56,208 nucleotides of DNA from Tannerella sp. (GCA_031270465.1 JAISXP010000090.1:1-56208), one strand, 5' to 3'; shown: positions 17,627-26,937, counted from the stretch's first letter. Notes: generated by a model from the letters alone, not told the origin. Translations and numbers: made by a program.

Positions 17627-19078
17627 TAATACTTTTCTGAGCCGTGCAACCGGAATGCCCATTTGTTCGCGATATTTGGCTACTGTGCGCCGTGCAATGA
17701 TGTATCCTTTTTCTTTCAACATGGCCGAAAGGACATCGTCGGTGAGGGGAGAGTGTTTGTCTTCCAAATCGATAAATTCTTTCATTATTTGTTTCACTTC
17801 GCGTGTGGAGATTTCTTCGCCACTTTCGTTTTGCGTCGATTCGGAGAAGAAGAATTTCAGGGGAAAGATGCCGAAGTTTGTTTGGACGTACTTGCTGTTG
17901 CTCACGCGCGAGATGGTGGAGATGTCGTATCCGGTATGCTTTGCCACGTCTTTGAGAATCATCGGGTGCAGGCGCGATTCGTCGCCGGTGAGGAAGAAAT
18001 CTTTTTGGAGCATGATAATGGCCTGCATGGTGCGCTGCAATGTTTCCTGCCGTTGCTTGACGGAATCGATAAACCACCTGGCGGATTCGAGTTTCTGTTT
18101 GACGAACTGTATGGCTTCGCGCATCTCGGCGGTGCGATTGGCTTTGTTTTTCGCATAATCGCTGACCATGTTCAGGTATTCGCGGCTGATGTGCATGTCG
18201 GGGATGCCGCGCTGGTTCATGATGAGCGTCAGGTCGTCGTTGTTGGTTTCCACGATGAAGTCGGGCATTATCTGCACGGTCGTGTCGGAAATGTTTGCCA
18301 TACTGTTGCCCGGTTTGGGGTTCAGTGCCGTGATTTCGTGAAGAATTTGTCTCATTTCATTTTCGTCGATGTTCAGACCTCTCCTGATTTTGTCAAAATG
18401 CTTCTTTGCGAATGCGTCGAAATGATCCTTCACTACGGTGATGGCCAGTTGGGTGCAGGACGTTTGCCGTTTTTTCTCCAGTTGCAGCAGCAAACATTCC
18501 TGCAGGTTGCGTGCACCTGTGCCTGCGGGGTCGAAGTCCTGAATGACGGTGAGTACGGACTGTACGTCGGCATCGGATACCTCTTCTCCGGCCTTGAAAA
18601 TCAAGTCGTCCGTGATAGATGTCAAGCTGCGTCGCAGGTAGCCGTTGTCGTCGATGTTTCCGACGATATATTCGCCGATTTTCTTCTCGCGTTCCGACAG
18701 ATTGCGCAGTCCGAGCTGTTCGAGCAAATAATCCTGCAGGGAAATCCCGCCCGAAAAGGGAATGTCTTCGCGACGGTCTTCCCGTTCGTGCATCTCGGCC
18801 AGTTTGTAGTAGGGAATATCGTCTTCCGTCATGTAGTCGCCAAGCGACAAATCCACTTCACTGTCTTCCACATAGCTGTTTTCGTCATCGCCCGGATCGT
18901 CTGCCTCGCTGCGTTCCGAAAGAAAATCGCTTCCTTCCTCCAGCACGGGATTTTCTTCCAGTTCCTGTTTGACGCGGTCTTCCATCTCGATGGCAGGAAG
19001 TTCAAGTAAACGAACGAATTGTATCTGCTGAGGCGAGAGCCGCAACTGTATTTTCTGCTGTAATTTTTGTTTAAACAT
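17624..19078 (-). CDS. rpoN: RNA polymerase sigma-54 factor
   Basis: Sigma-54 of 484 aa. Region I is the Gln/Leu-rich start KQKLQQKIQLRLSPQQIQFVRLLELP, followed by an acidic region II (residues about 50-90). The core-binding and DNA-binding parts follow, with the C-terminal RpoN box ARRTVAKYREQMGIPVARLRKV. It directs transcription from -24/-12 promoters with an activator ATPase; no such activator gene is in the window. A candidate target promoter precedes groES at 31.97 kb. It has its own -7 box upstream. Confidence 0.98.
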   Translation of the reverse strand: MFKQKLQQKIQLRLSPQQIQFVRLLELPAIEMEDRVKQELEENPVLEEGSDFLSERSEADDPGDDENSYVEDSEVDLSLGDYMTEDDIPYYKLAEMHEREDRREDIPFSGGISLQDYLLEQLGLRNLSEREKKIGEYIVGNIDDNGYLRRSLTSITDDLIFKAGEEVSDADVQSVLTVIQDFDPAGTGARNLQECLLLQLEKKRQTSCTQLAITVVKDHFDAFAKKHFDKIRRGLNIDENEMRQILHEITALNPKPGNSMANISDTTVQIMPDFIVETNNDDLTLIMNQRGIPDMHISREYLNMVSDYAKNKANRTAEMREAIQFVKQKLESARWFIDSVKQRQETLQRTMQAIIMLQKDFFLTGDESRLHPMILKDVAKHTGYDISTISRVSNSKYVQTNFGIFPLKFFFSESTQNESGEEISTREVKQIMKEFIDLEDKHSPLTDDVLSAMLKEKGYIIARRTVAKYREQMGIPVARLRKVL

Positions 19079-19104
19079 CTATCATTACGCTTTATCTCGT
19101 TTTG

Positions 19105-19112
19105 CAAAGGTA
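19105..19112 (-). promoter_or_regulatory. -7 box for rpoN
   Basis: TACCTTTG on the minus strand 27 nt upstream of the rpoN ATG fits TAnnTTTG. Confidence 0.55.
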
Positions 19113-19185
19113 TGAAAAATTTCCGGTTCACCGGTAATGCGCCCCGTTCGAACACGGGAGATGTTTTTTATTTGTGGATGAAACC

Positions 19186-20490
19186 CTAAAAGAACACAAA
19201 ACTGTCGATTTCGAACAGATCTTTTTCTTTGTTGCCTTCGAATCTTATCCACAAAGTTTCGACGCCGCTTTTTGGTTTGATTTCGCACGACAGTTCGGTC
19301 CAGTCGCAGTTTTCCGGAACGGTTATACTGCCGAAAGTGCTTGTCCAGGGTTTGTCGCCGGCGAGAACAATTTTACCGCCGGATTTCGACCGTACCCTCA
19401 CTTTGAAACCTTGTAGTCCATTGCCGTAATCAAGATATTTCCATGCAGCGCGGTCGTTGTGGCGAATGGCGGACAGGATTTCGTTATCCGGATGTTTTTC
19501 GTCGCGAACGATTCGGACATTGCCCCACAGGAGACAAGCCCGGGCAGCATCGATCTGTTTACGCGCGTCGAAGGGATTACCTGCGCCCTGCGAAGTCATC
19601 GGAACTTCGGGGATACTTCCGTCGGGCAGGAACTCTATGGGTTCGACACAGGCTTTGCGCATGGATTGAGACCCGTGCGTCGAACGGTGGTAAAACACAT
19701 ACCAGCGGTTGCGGAACTCTGCGACAGAACCGTGATTGTTCCAACTTTCAGGGTCGCAACCGGCATTGTCGATTATCACGCCTCCATATTTGAACGGACC
19801 CAGCGGATGCGTGGCAGTCGAATAGCCGATACATGTTGCTCTGTCCTGCCGTCCGATGTGCGTGTAAACAAAATAATAGACGCCTGCGCGTTTGAATACA
19901 AAACCGCCTTCGTGGAAAAAGTGCGTCTGTTCGGTCACCAGATCGTCGATGACGGTAGCGGAATCAACAGTTTTCATATCGGGATTCAGCCGTGCGCCTT
20001 TTGCCGAAAACTGTCCCCAGTAATAATAAGCCTGTCCGTCGTCGTCCACAAAAACGGTTGGGTCGATACCGTGGACGCCTTCGATTTTCTGTCCGTTAAC
20101 GAACCGTCCTTCCGGCTGTCCGGCTGTCGCCACGCCCTCGCTTCCGTCGGACATGCAGTAATACAGATAATACATTCCGTTGTGATACATCATGTCGGGA
20201 GCATACAGCATACGGTCGGAATACGGCACAGCGTCGCCCTCGCCCGCCGAAGCAAACGAATTGGGATGCAATGTCCAGTTCAGCAAATCGCCGGACGAAA
20301 GCACGTGATGACGTGTCGAGCAGTACTCGCCCGCGACCATGTCTAACGAACCGTAGATATATATTTTTCCATTTGCGTCCACCCGTGCTGTCGGGTCGGC
20401 GATATAAACACCCGGAGGAGAAACAGGATTTTGAGAAAACACCATATTGCCTGTCAGCAATATACATAAAAGAATTTTTAATTTGAACAT
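19186..20490 (-). CDS. Secreted GH43-family glycosidase with C-terminal CBM6-like domain
   Basis: About 434 aa from ATG 20490; the track's 20496 start is TTG. The signal peptide ends MVFSQ. The five-bladed propeller begins IADPTARVDANGKIYIYGS, holding the catalytic base Asp. GIDPTVFVDDDGQAYYYWG has the pKa-modulating Asp, and HEGGFVFKRAGVYYF has the likely acid Glu. The last ~110 residues (DYGNGLQGFKVRVRSK...WIRFEG) resemble a CBM6 sugar-binding module. Expected activity is on arabinose- or xylose-type side chains in the periplasm. It is monocistronic, with a regulatory box shared with the GH106-like gene. Confidence 0.88.
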   Translation of the reverse strand: MFKLKILLCILLTGNMVFSQNPVSPPGVYIADPTARVDANGKIYIYGSLDMVAGEYCSTRHHVLSSGDLLNWTLHPNSFASAGEGDAVPYSDRMLYAPDMMYHNGMYYLYYCMSDGSEGVATAGQPEGRFVNGQKIEGVHGIDPTVFVDDDGQAYYYWGQFSAKGARLNPDMKTVDSATVIDDLVTEQTHFFHEGGFVFKRAGVYYFVYTHIGRQDRATCIGYSTATHPLGPFKYGGVIIDNAGCDPESWNNHGSVAEFRNRWYVFYHRSTHGSQSMRKACVEPIEFLPDGSIPEVPMTSQGAGNPFDARKQIDAARACLLWGNVRIVRDEKHPDNEILSAIRHNDRAAWKYLDYGNGLQGFKVRVRSKSGGKIVLAGDKPWTSTFGSITVPENCDWTELSCEIKPKSGVETLWIRFEGNKEKDLFEIDSFVFF

Positions 20491-20524
20491 ACGCAAATCT
20501 GTTTTTTTATTAATAAATCGGATA

Positions 20525-20532
20525 CAAAGATA
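20525..20532 (-). promoter_or_regulatory. -7 box for the GH43 gene
   Basis: TATCTTTG on the minus strand, 34 nt upstream of the ATG, matches TAnnTTTG exactly. The shared 50-nt box begins 10 nt further upstream. Confidence 0.6.
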
Positions 20533-20542
20533 ATGCTTTTAT

Positions 20543-20592
20543 TAAACATGTTCATTGACACACGAAACACTCCTGCCGAAAACTCTTGAATC
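20543..20592 (-). promoter_or_regulatory. Conserved bipartite box upstream of the GH43 gene (copy 1)
   Basis: Read on the minus strand, GATTCAAGAGTTTTCGGC is followed after a spacer by GTCAATGAACATGTTTA. The second half is identical, and the first half has 2 differences in 18, to the block at 51281-51328 upstream of the GH106-like gene. It lies 52 nt before the GH43 ATG and probably binds a common activator, or marks a dispersed repeat. Confidence 0.65.
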
Positions 20593-20889
20593 TTTGAACT
20601 GCTAATCTTATGCACGAAACCAGGCCTCGCACAGTTCTATATCCCTCCGTGTAAGAAAATAATTACACAGAGTGCCACAGAGAAGGCACGAAAAACCACG
20701 GAGCATCCGGTTCCCGTCTTCCGCAATCGGATTCAGGAATGTTCCGTCAGGAGGCATTGGGTAGCGCGACAATTTGAACTGAATATCGACACAGTCGAAT
20801 ACGCCCTGTCATCCTCCCCGCAAATTTCAAAATCAAATTGAATTTGCAGGGAAGAAAACGGGAAAAGCTTCAAATTCAAAGTTGCGTTT
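20593..20889. other. Intergenic stretch with degenerate CACAGAG repeats
   Basis: No gene is visible between the GH43 upstream box and the flavin-oxidase stop. At 20665-20703 there is a row of 10-11-nt units of the type CACAGAG/GCACGAA/CCACGGAG, a kind of low-complexity intergenic repeat I associate with Bacteroidetes genomes. A weak hairpin GCAAATT/AATTTGC (20820-20847) lies about 40 nt beyond the oxidase stop. Confidence 0.5.
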
Positions 20890-21396
20890 TTAAAATTTGA
20901 CTGTCCGGTCTCCTTCCCCAAAAGACGAAAATGTGGCCGTGACATTTTTGAGATACAGCACATTCGTATTGTCGTCGTCGACCGAATACATCGACTTTAA
21001 TTCGGGATACTGGTCGAGCAGATACTGCTTGGCTTCCCGTCTGTTGTCTTCCGCAACGGTCGCTTCGATGCGAAGCCATTGACCCGCCGCCAAATCCAGC
21101 GCACAGATCTCAACTTTCGGGTTAGCTTTCATTTGTTTGGAGACTCTTTTTTTCTTTCCGGTCTGGATGTAAAGTTTGTTTTCAAAGATAGCTGCCGTAC
21201 CGAAAGGACGAACTCTCGGCTGGTCGCCATCGGCCGTAGCAAGAAAATAAACTCCGCACTTCTTCAGAAAATCACATACTTCCTGTATTTCCTTCGAAGG
21301 TTGTTCCGACTCGTTGTTGATAAGATTCGACGCCGACGCATCCGTCAGACCGAAGACGGGCAGAAATACGAACAATAAACCAATTAATCTTTTCAT
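20890..21396 (-). CDS. Pyridoxamine-phosphate-oxidase-fold protein with N-terminal signal sequence
   Basis: Protein of 168 aa. Residues 1-24 are a hydrophobic signal (MKRLIGLLFVFLPVFGLTDASA). The rest is a split-barrel flavin-binding fold: FLKKCGVYFLATADGDQPRVRPFG, LYIQTGKKKRVSKQMKANPKVEI and GQWLRIEATV. Cytoplasmic relatives bind FMN or F420 and reduce small molecules. An exported version is uncommon, and how it would acquire flavin is unclear. No operon partner is adjacent; a -7 box TATTTTTG lies at 21431-21438. Confidence 0.8.
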   Translation of the reverse strand: MKRLIGLLFVFLPVFGLTDASASNLINNESEQPSKEIQEVCDFLKKCGVYFLATADGDQPRVRPFGTAAIFENKLYIQTGKKKRVSKQMKANPKVEICALDLAAGQWLRIEATVAEDNRREAKQYLLDQYPELKSMYSVDDDNTNVLYLKNVTATFSSFGEGDRTVKF

Positions 21397-21430
21397 TTGT
21401 ATACTTTTTAGATGAAATCTGTTAATGCTG

Positions 21431-21438
21431 CAAAAATA
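21431..21438 (-). promoter_or_regulatory. -7 box for the secreted flavin-fold protein
   Basis: TATTTTTG on the minus strand 35 nt upstream of the ATG; a possible -33 TTTG lies 23 nt further upstream. Confidence 0.5.
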
Positions 21439-21482
21439 CAGTTTATTTTGTCATAACCGTCCAAATCTGCGACAAAAAATGT

Positions 21483-21514
21483 TTTGCACATATCGCAAAA
21501 AACGCATATATTTG
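21483..21514 (+). promoter_or_regulatory. Promoter of the GH13 gene
   Basis: A -33 TTTG (21483-21486) and -7 TATATTTG (21507-21514) are separated by 20 nt, a good Bacteroidetes housekeeping promoter. The start would be near 21521, giving a leader of about 40 nt before ATG 21561. Confidence 0.7.
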
Positions 21515-21560
21515 CTTCCGATAATAACAATGACTGTTTGGTCGGACAAAAAACTGTTGT

Positions 21561-23324
21561 ATGGAAAAATTAATTATTTATCAGGTTTTTCCGCGCATAT
21601 TCGGGAACCGGGAAAAAGCGCGGCATAAGAACGGAAGCATTGCCGAAAACGGTGCAGGAAAATTCTCGTCCTTCACGCCGGAAGTGTTATCCGAAATCAG
21701 AAAAAACGGGTTCACGCACATCTGGTATACAGGCATCATCGAGCATGCCATGCAAACCGACTACTCTGCATACGGAATAGCAAAAGATCACAATGCCGTG
21801 GTAAAAGGAAAGGCCGGCTCACCATACGCCATCAAGGATTATTACGATGCAGATCCCGATCTTGCCGACTGTGTGCCCGAACGGATGAAGGAGTTTGAAG
21901 CGCTCATCCGACGGACGCACGAAGCCGGAATGAAAGTGATCATCGACTTCGTTCCCAATCACGTAGCGCGTCAATATCATTCGGACGCAAAGCCTGTGAC
22001 CGTTCAGGATCTGGGCGAACAGGACAATGTCTTCAAAAATTTTGACCCGAACAACAACTTCTATTACCTTCCCGGCACGCTCGTGCTGCATTTCGGCGCC
22101 GAGCAGGAAGACTTCGAATACAGCGAATTTCCCGCCAGAGCGACGGGAAACGATTGCTTCAGTCCCTTCCCCGGACGTAACGACTGGTACGAAACCGTCA
22201 AACTGAATTACGGTATCGACTACATGCACGGACGAAAATGCCATTTCGATCCTCCTCCTTCCACATGGTTCAAAATGCTGGATATTCTGCTTTTCTGGGC
22301 TGAAAAAGGCGTCGACGGTTTCCGCTGCGACATGGCGGAAATGGTGCCCGTCGAATTTTGGAACTGGGCGATTCAACGGGTAAAGACGGAACGGGATGTC
22401 TGCTTTATCGCGGAGGTTTACAATCCGGCTCTCTACAGGGAATATATTCGCGAGGGGCATTTCGATTATCTGTATGACAAGGTCGGACTTTACGATACGT
22501 TGCGCGACGTGATTTGCGGCAGGAAGTGGGCTGATAAAATCACACAATGCTGGCAGGCAGTGGAAGATATTCGTCCGCACATGCTCGCTTTCCTCGAAAA
22601 CCATGACGAACAGCGCATCGCGTCATCCTTCTTCGCCGGATATGCGCAGGCCGGATTTCCCGGCATGTTCGTTGCCGCTACGCTGGGCGTCAATCCCGTG
22701 ATGGTATATTCCGGACAGGAACTGGGCGAGTCTGGAATGGATGACGAAGGATTCAGCGGATGCGACGGACGTACGACGATTTTCGACTACTGGAGTCTCG
22801 AATGTCTGCAAAACTGGCTGAACGGCGGCCGCTTGGACGGCAGTCTGCTTTCCGGGGAGCAAAAGTCGCTCTACCGGTCATACACCCAACTGCTGCGCCT
22901 TGCAGGAAGTGAACCGGCTATACGCCAGGGGGCGTTTTTCGACCTGATGTATGCCAATGTGCACAATCCGTTTTTCAACAGGCAATACATCTACGCCTTC
23001 CTGCGGAAGTATCGCGCCGACGTCGTGCTTGCCGTCGCAAACTTCGAACGCACGGCCGCGACCGTTCGCATACACATCCCGCCCGAAGCATTTACTGCAC
23101 TCGGTTTCACGGACAACAGCGCAGCCGTACTGACAGACCTGTTTGCGGGCAAACAAACCGTCGGCACACTTACGGCCGCCTGTCCGTTCGAAATATCTGT
23201 CCCGCCACATTCGGGCAGACTGCTTCGCTTCAGATACGACGGTATCGAATGTGACTGCTCCGAACCGGAAATCGTCAGGGCACGGCACGATGAGCGGCCT
23301 TATTTGTCGAGCAATTTTATGTAG
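21561..23324 (+). CDS. Alpha-amylase family glycosidase (GH13)
   Basis: Protein of 587 aa without a signal peptide, so probably cytoplasmic. The (beta/alpha)8 barrel has conserved region I DFVPNHV, region II GVDGFRCDMAEMV with the nucleophile Asp, region III FIAEVYN with the acid/base Glu and region IV FLENHDEQR with the stabilising Asp. A C-terminal beta domain starts around residue 480. It likely hydrolyses or transfers alpha-glucans or maltodextrins inside the cell. The gene is monocistronic with its own promoter and is followed 113 nt later by prs. Confidence 0.93.
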   Translation: MEKLIIYQVFPRIFGNREKARHKNGSIAENGAGKFSSFTPEVLSEIRKNGFTHIWYTGIIEHAMQTDYSAYGIAKDHNAVVKGKAGSPYAIKDYYDADPDLADCVPERMKEFEALIRRTHEAGMKVIIDFVPNHVARQYHSDAKPVTVQDLGEQDNVFKNFDPNNNFYYLPGTLVLHFGAEQEDFEYSEFPARATGNDCFSPFPGRNDWYETVKLNYGIDYMHGRKCHFDPPPSTWFKMLDILLFWAEKGVDGFRCDMAEMVPVEFWNWAIQRVKTERDVCFIAEVYNPALYREYIREGHFDYLYDKVGLYDTLRDVICGRKWADKITQCWQAVEDIRPHMLAFLENHDEQRIASSFFAGYAQAGFPGMFVAATLGVNPVMVYSGQELGESGMDDEGFSGCDGRTTIFDYWSLECLQNWLNGGRLDGSLLSGEQKSLYRSYTQLLRLAGSEPAIRQGAFFDLMYANVHNPFFNRQYIYAFLRKYRADVVLAVANFERTAATVRIHIPPEAFTALGFTDNSAAVLTDLFAGKQTVGTLTAACPFEISVPPHSGRLLRFRYDGIECDCSEPEIVRARHDERPYLSSNFM

Positions 23325-23407
23325 CAAGGCAATGCCTATACATAGATTAATAACTTTCGCGGTAAAAAGTTTTTGATACAATTGAGATAAAATTTCGATA
23401 AGTTTTG

Positions 23408-23415
23408 TACTTTTG
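23408..23415 (+). promoter_or_regulatory. -7 box for prs
   Basis: TACTTTTG fits TAnnTTTG, 22 nt upstream of ATG 23438. It lies at the start of the longer ORF in the track, which argues against the 23405 TTG start. Confidence 0.55.
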
Positions 23416-23437
23416 CCGCGTTTTAAAATATATCCGA

Positions 23438-24382
23438 ATGAGTGCACATACTCCTTTTTTAGTTTTTGCGGGAACAAACTCCCGCTATCTGGCGGAGAAA
23501 ATCTGTATTTCTCTGCAATGTCCGTTGGGCCAGATGAATATACAGCGGTTTGCCGATGGAGAGTTTTCCGTTTCATATGAAGAATCGATACGGGGGAGAG
23601 ACGTCTTCCTTGTGCAGTCCACTTTCCCCAATTCCGACAATCTGATGGAGTTGCTGCTAATGATTGACGCCGCAAAAAGGGCTTCGGCACATTCCATCAT
23701 CGCCGTCATTCCCTACTTTGGCTGGGCGCGTCAAGACAGGAAAGACAAGCCGCGCGTGGCCATCGGGGCAAAACTGATTGCCGACCTGCTGGGCGTGGCG
23801 GGAATTAATCGCCTGATTACAATGGATCTGCATGCAGACCAGATACAGGGATTCTTTGATGTGCCGGTCGACCATTTATACGCCTCGACCGTCTTTCTCG
23901 AGTTTATCCGCTCAGTCTTTAAGATGAGCAACCTCGTGATAGCAACACCGGACGTCGGCGGGACGAAACGTGCCAGCAGCTATGCCAAGCATCTTGATCT
24001 GCCGATGGTGATATGCCACAAGACGCGCCCGCAGGCCAACGAAATAGCCGACATGCGAATTATCGGAGACGTAAAGAAGAAAGACGTACTGCTTGTGGAC
24101 GACATCGTCGATACGGCCGGCACCATCACCAAAGCCGCTGACCTGATGCTGCAAAACGGCGCCAACTCGGTCAGGGCGATGGCAAGCCATGCCGTCATGT
24201 CCGACCCCGCTACTCTGCTTGTAGACCAGTCGGGACTTTCGGAAATTATCTTCACGGACTCCATCCCGTATACGAAGAAAAGCGAGAAAGTGACAATCCT
24301 CTCCATTGCCGACATGTTCGCCGAAGCCATCCGCCGCGTATGCCGCAATGAATCCATCAGTTCGCTTTATACGATAAAATAA
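23438..24382 (+). CDS. prs: Ribose-phosphate pyrophosphokinase
   Basis: Makes PRPP from ribose 5-phosphate and ATP for nucleotide, His and Trp synthesis. From ATG 23438 (MSAHTPFLVFAGTNS) it is 314 aa, the usual length. The ORF-track start at 23405 is a TTG lying before the promoter. Motifs are NIQRFADGEFSV, the flexible-loop ATP region YFGWARQDRKDKPR, MDLHADQIQGFF and the PRPP-binding loop DVLLVDDIVDTAGTI. The CoA-transferase gene follows after 20 nt, probably co-transcribed. Confidence 0.97.
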   Translation: MSAHTPFLVFAGTNSRYLAEKICISLQCPLGQMNIQRFADGEFSVSYEESIRGRDVFLVQSTFPNSDNLMELLLMIDAAKRASAHSIIAVIPYFGWARQDRKDKPRVAIGAKLIADLLGVAGINRLITMDLHADQIQGFFDVPVDHLYASTVFLEFIRSVFKMSNLVIATPDVGGTKRASSYAKHLDLPMVICHKTRPQANEIADMRIIGDVKKKDVLLVDDIVDTAGTITKAADLMLQNGANSVRAMASHAVMSDPATLLVDQSGLSEIIFTDSIPYTKKSEKVTILSIADMFAEAIRRVCRNESISSLYTIK

Positions 24383-24402
24383 TAGTAAAAAGAAACATTA
24401 TC

Positions 24403-25899
24403 ATGGCATTAAAATTTATTACTGCAGAAGAAGCTGCATCCTGGGTACATCACAACGACAATGTGGGTTTCAGTGGATTTACACCTTCAGGATGTCCGAA
24501 AGACATCCCTTCAGCTATTGCGAAAAGGGCCGAGGAAGAGCATGCAAAAGGGAATCCGTTTCAGATAGGAATGTTTACCGGCGCGTCGACGGGCGACAGT
24601 CTGGATGGCGCGCTGTCGCGTGCAAAGGCGGTGAAGTTCCGCACGCCTTACCAGTCCAATAAAGACATGCGCGCGGCGCTGAATGCAAGGGAAGCAGCGT
24701 ATTTCGACCTTCACCTGTCGGAACTGGCGCAAAATCTGCGCTACGGCTTCTTCGGGAAGGTGAATGTGGCTGTCATCGAAGCAGCCGACGTGTCGGAAGA
24801 CGGCGAAATCGTGCTGACCGATGCGGTGGGAATCTCTCCGACGATCTGTCGCCTGGCAGACATCATCCTCGTGGAACTGAATCATTATCATCCGAAAGAA
24901 ATCAGAGGGATGCACGACATTTATGAACCGGCAGACCCTCCGCTGCGCCGTGAGATACCTGTCTACACGCCGTCAGACCGCATCGGTTCGCCTGTTGTGA
25001 AAGTTGATCCGGCAAAAATCAAGGGCGTCGTGGAGACAAACAATCCGACGGAAAGCGGCAAGTTTGCCATGCTGGACGAGGTCACGCTGGCCATCGGCCG
25101 AAACGTGGCCTGCTTCCTGGTGGGCGAGATGAAGGCGGGACGCATCCCTCCCCAGTTCCTCCCGCTGCAGAGTGGCGTGGGCAACGTGGCAAACGCCGTG
25201 CTGGGCGCAATGGGTGCAAACAGGGAAGTGCCGGCGTTCAACGTCTATACCGAAGTCATACAGGACGCTGTCATCACGCTGATGCGGGAAGGACGCATCC
25301 GGTTCGCAAGCGGCTGCTCGCTGAGCGTAAGCGAAAACGTGCTGGCAGAGATATATTCCGACCTCGCCTTTTTCAAGGACAAACTTCTTCTTCGCCCCCA
25401 GGAGATTTCGAACAATCCGGAAGTGGCGCGTCGCATGGGGCTGATAGCCATCAATACGGCGCTCGAAGTAGATATCTTCGGCAATATCAACTCGACGCAC
25501 GTGTCCGGTACGCGAATGATGAACGGGCTGGGCGGTTCGGGCGACTTTACACGCGCGGCATATTTGTCCATCTTCACGACGCCTTCGACGGCAAAGGATG
25601 GAAAGATCAGCGCCTTTGTGCCGATGGTGTCGCATCTTGACCACAGCGAACATTCGGTAAAAATCATTGTCAGCGAATATGGCGTGGCCGACATGCGCGG
25701 GAAATCGCCCGTGCAGCGCGCGTGCGAAATCATCGACAAGTGCGTGCATCCCGATTATCGTCCTCTGCTGAACGACTACCTGAACATGGGTATAAAAGGC
25801 CATACGCCGCAAAACCTGAAAGCCTGCTTTGCCTTCCACCGTGAACTGGCAGGGAGTGGGGACATGCACAATGTGGACTGGAGTGTTTACAATCGCTGA
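24403..25899 (+). CDS. Acetyl-CoA hydrolase/transferase family (succinate CoA-transferase type)
   Basis: Protein of 498 aa in the class I CoA-transferase family (Cat1-like). Motifs include the N-terminal VGFSGFTPSGCPKDIP, the catalytic-Glu region FNVYTEVIQDAVI, and GLGGSGDFTRAAYLSIF in the C-terminal domain. It moves CoA between acetyl-, succinyl- or propionyl-CoA and a free acid, or hydrolyses acetyl-CoA. In a fermentative Bacteroidales cell this fits succinate/propionate/acetate metabolism. It lies 20 nt after prs, with no obvious metabolic link. Confidence 0.94.
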   Translation: MALKFITAEEAASWVHHNDNVGFSGFTPSGCPKDIPSAIAKRAEEEHAKGNPFQIGMFTGASTGDSLDGALSRAKAVKFRTPYQSNKDMRAALNAREAAYFDLHLSELAQNLRYGFFGKVNVAVIEAADVSEDGEIVLTDAVGISPTICRLADIILVELNHYHPKEIRGMHDIYEPADPPLRREIPVYTPSDRIGSPVVKVDPAKIKGVVETNNPTESGKFAMLDEVTLAIGRNVACFLVGEMKAGRIPPQFLPLQSGVGNVANAVLGAMGANREVPAFNVYTEVIQDAVITLMREGRIRFASGCSLSVSENVLAEIYSDLAFFKDKLLLRPQEISNNPEVARRMGLIAINTALEVDIFGNINSTHVSGTRMMNGLGGSGDFTRAAYLSIFTTPSTAKDGKISAFVPMVSHLDHSEHSVKIIVSEYGVADMRGKSPVQRACEIIDKCVHPDYRPLLNDYLNMGIKGHTPQNLKACFAFHRELAGSGDMHNVDWSVYNR

Positions 25900-25984
25900 G
25901 ATTTGTCGCGTGAAGGGAGATGGGCGGAAGTCGCCGCATCAGGCCGGCCGCCGCCTCTGTCGCAGTCCGAAACATCGTACAGTC

Positions 25985-26824
25985 ATGAAGTCGTCATTGT
26001 TTTTCGTTCTGACGCTGGCCGGCAGTCTTTGCCTGCAAGCTGTTTTCGCTCAGGAAATCAAGATTCATTCGCACAACGACTATAACCGGCGTACGCCTTT
26101 TTATCAGGCGTATGCCCAACAGGTGGCGTCGATCGAGGCGGACATCTTCGCGACGAAGAAAGCGGACGAACTGCTGGTGGCGCACGACAGGAAAGACCTG
26201 CCGGAGGCGCCAACGCTGGACGAAGCATATATCCGTCCGCTGGTACGCCTCTACCGGCAAAACGGCGGCAGGGCATGGAAACAGTCCGACCGGACGCTCG
26301 TGCTGCTGGTCGATCTGAAAACGCCGGTCAGCCCGACGCTGGACAGGCTTGTGACCAAACTGCAGGCCAGCCCCGACGTATTTGATCCACAGGTCAATCC
26401 CTTCGCCGTGCGGGTTGTCATCTCGGGGAATGTGCCCGATGCCGAGGCATTTGCCTCCTGGCCGCCGTTTATCTTTTTCGACGGATCGCGAACGGATTAT
26501 ACGCCCCGGCAGTTAGAGAGAATATACATGATCAGCCTCAACCTGCGCAATTACACGAAATGGGACGGGGAGGGGAGCATGAGTGAAAAGGAACGCAACG
26601 ACGTAGTCCGCATGATAGAGGCAGTGCACGCACTGGGCAAACCGATTCGCTTCTGGGGGACGCCCGACAGCCCGACGGCGTGGCGCACGTTTCACTCCCT
26701 CGGCGTAGACTATATCAATACCGATCGACCGGAAGCCTGCGCCGCGTTCTTTCGCGACAGCCTTGCCAGTCCGGGCGCTGCCGCATCCAAATTAGACTGC
26801 GTGCAGCATGAATTTGTGCATTGA
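25985..26824 (+). CDS. Secreted GDPD/PI-PLC-like phosphodiesterase domain protein
   Basis: About 279 aa starting at ATG 25985 (MKSSLFFVLTLAGSLCLQAVFAQ); the longer ORF in the track begins inside the preceding gene's 3' end. The signal peptide ends VFAQ, then IKIHSHNDYNR, a hallmark of bacterial proteins annotated as PI-specific phospholipase C/glycerophosphodiester phosphodiesterase family. IEADIF and LLVAHDRKDL supply the expected acidic and His residues of a TIM barrel, and VDYINTDRP closes it. It probably cleaves a phosphodiester in the periplasm; the substrate is unknown. Confidence 0.82.
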   Translation: MKSSLFFVLTLAGSLCLQAVFAQEIKIHSHNDYNRRTPFYQAYAQQVASIEADIFATKKADELLVAHDRKDLPEAPTLDEAYIRPLVRLYRQNGGRAWKQSDRTLVLLVDLKTPVSPTLDRLVTKLQASPDVFDPQVNPFAVRVVISGNVPDAEAFASWPPFIFFDGSRTDYTPRQLERIYMISLNLRNYTKWDGEGSMSEKERNDVVRMIEAVHALGKPIRFWGTPDSPTAWRTFHSLGVDYINTDRPEACAAFFRDSLASPGAAASKLDCVQHEFVH

Positions 26825-26906
26825 GTGAGCCGTATAAGCCCGTCAGAAACCTGTAATCATCTTCCAAAACCGGCATTCCGACGAAGTTTGCACACACAAA
26901 AAAAAG

Positions 26907-26914
26907 TATCTTTG
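26907..26914 (+). promoter_or_regulatory. -7 box for the HD hydrolase gene
   Basis: TATCTTTG, 23 nt upstream of ATG 26938, matches TAnnTTTG; a TTTG at 26887-26890 could be the -33 element with a short 16-nt spacer. Confidence 0.55.
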
Positions 26915-26937
26915 CGGAAATAAACGACGAAACGAAG

